Positions 36,024 to 37,560 of a stretch of DNA of 37,560 nucleotides are shown piece by piece (the stretch's first letter is position 1; every line of letters starts with the position of its first letter). The position numbers and the translations under genes are program-made. The notes under the pieces are model-generated. The model was given only the letters and a program-made list of their open reading frames with translations, did no database searches and was not told the origin of the DNA. The DNA comes from Bacteroidaceae bacterium (lineage in GTDB: Bacteria; Bacteroidota; Bacteroidia; Bacteroidales; Bacteroidaceae). The stretch lies in contig JAFOCV010000108.1 of the NCBI GenBank assembly GCA_017381015.1, forward strand, positions 1 to 37,560. The letters run 5' to 3'.

Positions 36024-37127
36024 ATGAAAACTATATACGCTATAATCATAGGGGCACTTTTGTATTGCCTGCCAGCAGGTGCTCAGCAACGAGTGATAGA
36101 TGCTACGGATAGCATACCCGTAGCGGTGGCTTCTATCTTTGATGCCAACGGCAACGTAATAGGTTATACTTTGGCAGATGGTACTTTTTCTGAGATATCT
36201 GCCGAGGCATACCCCGTTACCCTGCGCTGTTTGGGCTACGAGCCCTTGGTGATAGAGCAACCGAAGGACACAGTGTGGAAGATGAAGCCCTGCTTCTTTG
36301 ATATGCAGGAATTGGTGGTAGTACCTGTGGAGCGCAACGTGCTGAAGCAGACTTTCTACGTAAGAGAATACTTCAGCATCAGTAATGAGACCGATACCGT
36401 CACCTACTTTAGCGAGCACATGGCACACCGCTTTGTGCCTGCCAGCAAGGATGCCAAGACGGGAATGAGCAGCAAGATGTATACAGACTGCACTCGCAGC
36501 TATTCACACTACAAGGATGCTGATACGGATAGCGTAGCGATGGACAACAAATCTGAATTCCCCTTCATGCTATCACTCATAGAGGTGACAGACAAGGAGG
36601 TTACCGCACCCAAGGATTTCAAGGCACAAAGCGACAGCACACAAATATACGAGAAGTCAGGAAAGTCTGGCGTCCTACTGATAAAGAAGCAGAACGGCCA
36701 GGTATTTTCCTATACGATGGATGGACTTGCAGACATGGAGAACCATATATACTCTCCCTGGGCTCTGAAACTATTGGGTATGACCATGGATATAAATCAG
36801 ATGTACATCACCAGGGCTTTTCGCGTGAATAATGAGGGTCACTACATAGAAAAGGATTTGCTGCAATCCAACTTTGTAATGGAGGCAGAATGTAGAGGCA
36901 AATACATCCGCAAGATTTTGGACTCGGACAAACCCGTACTGATGCGCATGATGGCAGAAACATATGTGGTAGAGCGCGAATACTTCTCTAAAGAAGAAGC
37001 AAAGGCAGAGCGCAAGAAGACTTCATCGAAGACCGATTTTGTAATACCCTCTGATGTGCCACCTCTGAACGATGCCACCCTACGCTTGGTAAATCGTGCC
37101 AAGGCAGAAAGCAATCAAATCAAATAA
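36024..37127 (+). CDS. Secreted protein with N-terminal carboxypeptidase-regulatory-like domain, function unknown
   Basis: 367 residues from the ATG at 36024; an in-frame ATG at 36006 would add six residues before the signal peptide. The signal peptide is about 1-20 (YAIIIGALLYCLPAGAQ). Residues about 22-95 fit a CarboxypepD_reg-like beta-sandwich, as found at the start of TonB-dependent receptors (VIDATDSIPVAVASIFDANGN, then YTLADGTFS and VTLRCLGYEPL). The rest (about 100-367) I do not recognise; no plug or beta-barrel follows, so this is not a receptor. The C-terminus is basic and Lys-rich (EEAKAERKKTSSK). A small lipoprotein gene follows by 47 bases and may share the transcript. Divergent from the TPR/HTH regulator. 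Confidence 0.75.
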   Translation: MKTIYAIIIGALLYCLPAGAQQRVIDATDSIPVAVASIFDANGNVIGYTLADGTFSEISAEAYPVTLRCLGYEPLVIEQPKDTVWKMKPCFFDMQELVVVPVERNVLKQTFYVREYFSISNETDTVTYFSEHMAHRFVPASKDAKTGMSSKMYTDCTRSYSHYKDADTDSVAMDNKSEFPFMLSLIEVTDKEVTAPKDFKAQSDSTQIYEKSGKSGVLLIKKQNGQVFSYTMDGLADMENHIYSPWALKLLGMTMDINQMYITRAFRVNNEGHYIEKDLLQSNFVMEAECRGKYIRKILDSDKPVLMRMMAETYVVEREYFSKEEAKAERKKTSSKTDFVIPSDVPPLNDATLRLVNRAKAESNQIK

Positions 37128-37174
37128 TCATATTATTATTTCACAAACACAAAAGGTTATTATTTTTTTAAGTT

Positions 37175-37560
37175 ATGAAGACATTAAAGAAGATGGTAAT
37201 GGCAATGGTTGCCATTTGTATGAGTATTAGTTTTATGGCATGTGAGTCAGATGACCACAAGACTGAAAACATCAATCTGAAGGGAAGATGGTATTCTAAA
37301 ACAGAAACTGTGAACAATCTCCTGATTATAAACGATGACAATAGCGTTGTCACATATAAAGTCAGCGATTATGAATCGTGGGAGAGCATTAATGGTAATC
37401 TTACTGTAGAGGGCAACAAGGTAAACATCTATTTCCAAGATGGTAACACCTTGGCTGGTACTGCCACTCTGCAGAATAGCATTCTAATCATCAGCACTAC
37501 CAACGGAGAATACAGATACTCCAGATTGGCAGAAGAGACCAACCTGACCGGCGATTGGAA
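37175..37560 (+). CDS. Lipoprotein with lipocalin-like repeats, cut by the window edge
   Basis: Partial: 128 codons run to the edge without a stop. A lipoprotein signal ends at C23 (SFMAC), then an acidic spacer. The globular part starts INLKGRWYSK and runs as short alternating beta strands (LLIINDDNSV, NGNLTVEGNKVNIYF, TLQNSILIIS, GEYRYSRL), a lipocalin-like pattern common in Bacteroidales surface or periplasmic lipoproteins. At the edge a second copy seems to start (TNLTGDW, matching INLKGRW), so the full protein may have two such domains. It follows the secreted protein gene by 47 bases. Function unknown. Confidence 0.8.
   Translation, partial: MKTLKKMVMAMVAICMSISFMACESDDHKTENINLKGRWYSKTETVNNLLIINDDNSVVTYKVSDYESWESINGNLTVEGNKVNIYFQDGNTLAGTATLQNSILIISTTNGEYRYSRLAEETNLTGDW

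Overview
The window looks like a chromosomal segment of a Bacteroidales bacterium, most likely Prevotellaceae (Prevotella/Segatella-like). The evidence is the Bacteroidetes-type promoter box TAnnTTTG in front of many genes with few strong Shine-Dalgarno sites, secreted proteins ending in short Por/T9SS-like C-terminal domains, a Na+-pumping decarboxylase operon, a TPR-transmembrane-HTH regulator, and a B12-dependent ribonucleotide reductase tail of the Bacteroidetes type. I saw no rRNA, tRNA, insertion sequence, prophage or CRISPR array. All identifications are from reading the sequence; nothing was searched.

Layout. 1-575 has no convincing gene. 576-2977 (minus) holds three unrecognised secreted proteins; the last two are an overlapping, visibly GC-rich paralogous pair. 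3000-4757 is a secreted GH16 beta-glucanase, preceded by a DUF4199-like membrane protein. 5459-8900 is the oadG-oadA-oadB decarboxylase operon. A 42-bp repeat array (9191-9396) separates it from folB, which overlaps the end of an unusual gene: a complete nitroreductase fused to the C-terminal domain of class II ribonucleotide reductase. dnaA, an MCE/MlaD lipid-transport protein and an amidase follow on the same strand (11135-14282).

From 14469 the strands alternate: a CotH-family secreted protein (+), asnA (-), an OmpA-like lipoprotein and a DUF4738-like lipoprotein (+), then a minus-strand cluster lysS-gpsA-pgi-HAD phosphatase, a porin (+), a slyD-like FKBP gene followed by aroC (-), and a GHL10 glycosidase followed by uvrA (+). 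A second 42-bp array (32962-33340) lies between uvrA and a TPR/HTH regulator (-). That regulator is divergent from a secreted carboxypeptidase-regulatory-like protein (+), and a lipoprotein gene runs off the right edge.

Most genes are housekeeping. The points of interest are the nitroreductase/ribonucleotide-reductase fusion coupled to folB beside dnaA; two unrelated intergenic minisatellites that share one design (42-bp period, about 33-bp constant core, about 9-bp variable part); further 7-bp and 9-bp intergenic repeats; the GC-rich tandem paralogs; and a GHL10 gene whose promoter implies an almost leaderless mRNA.
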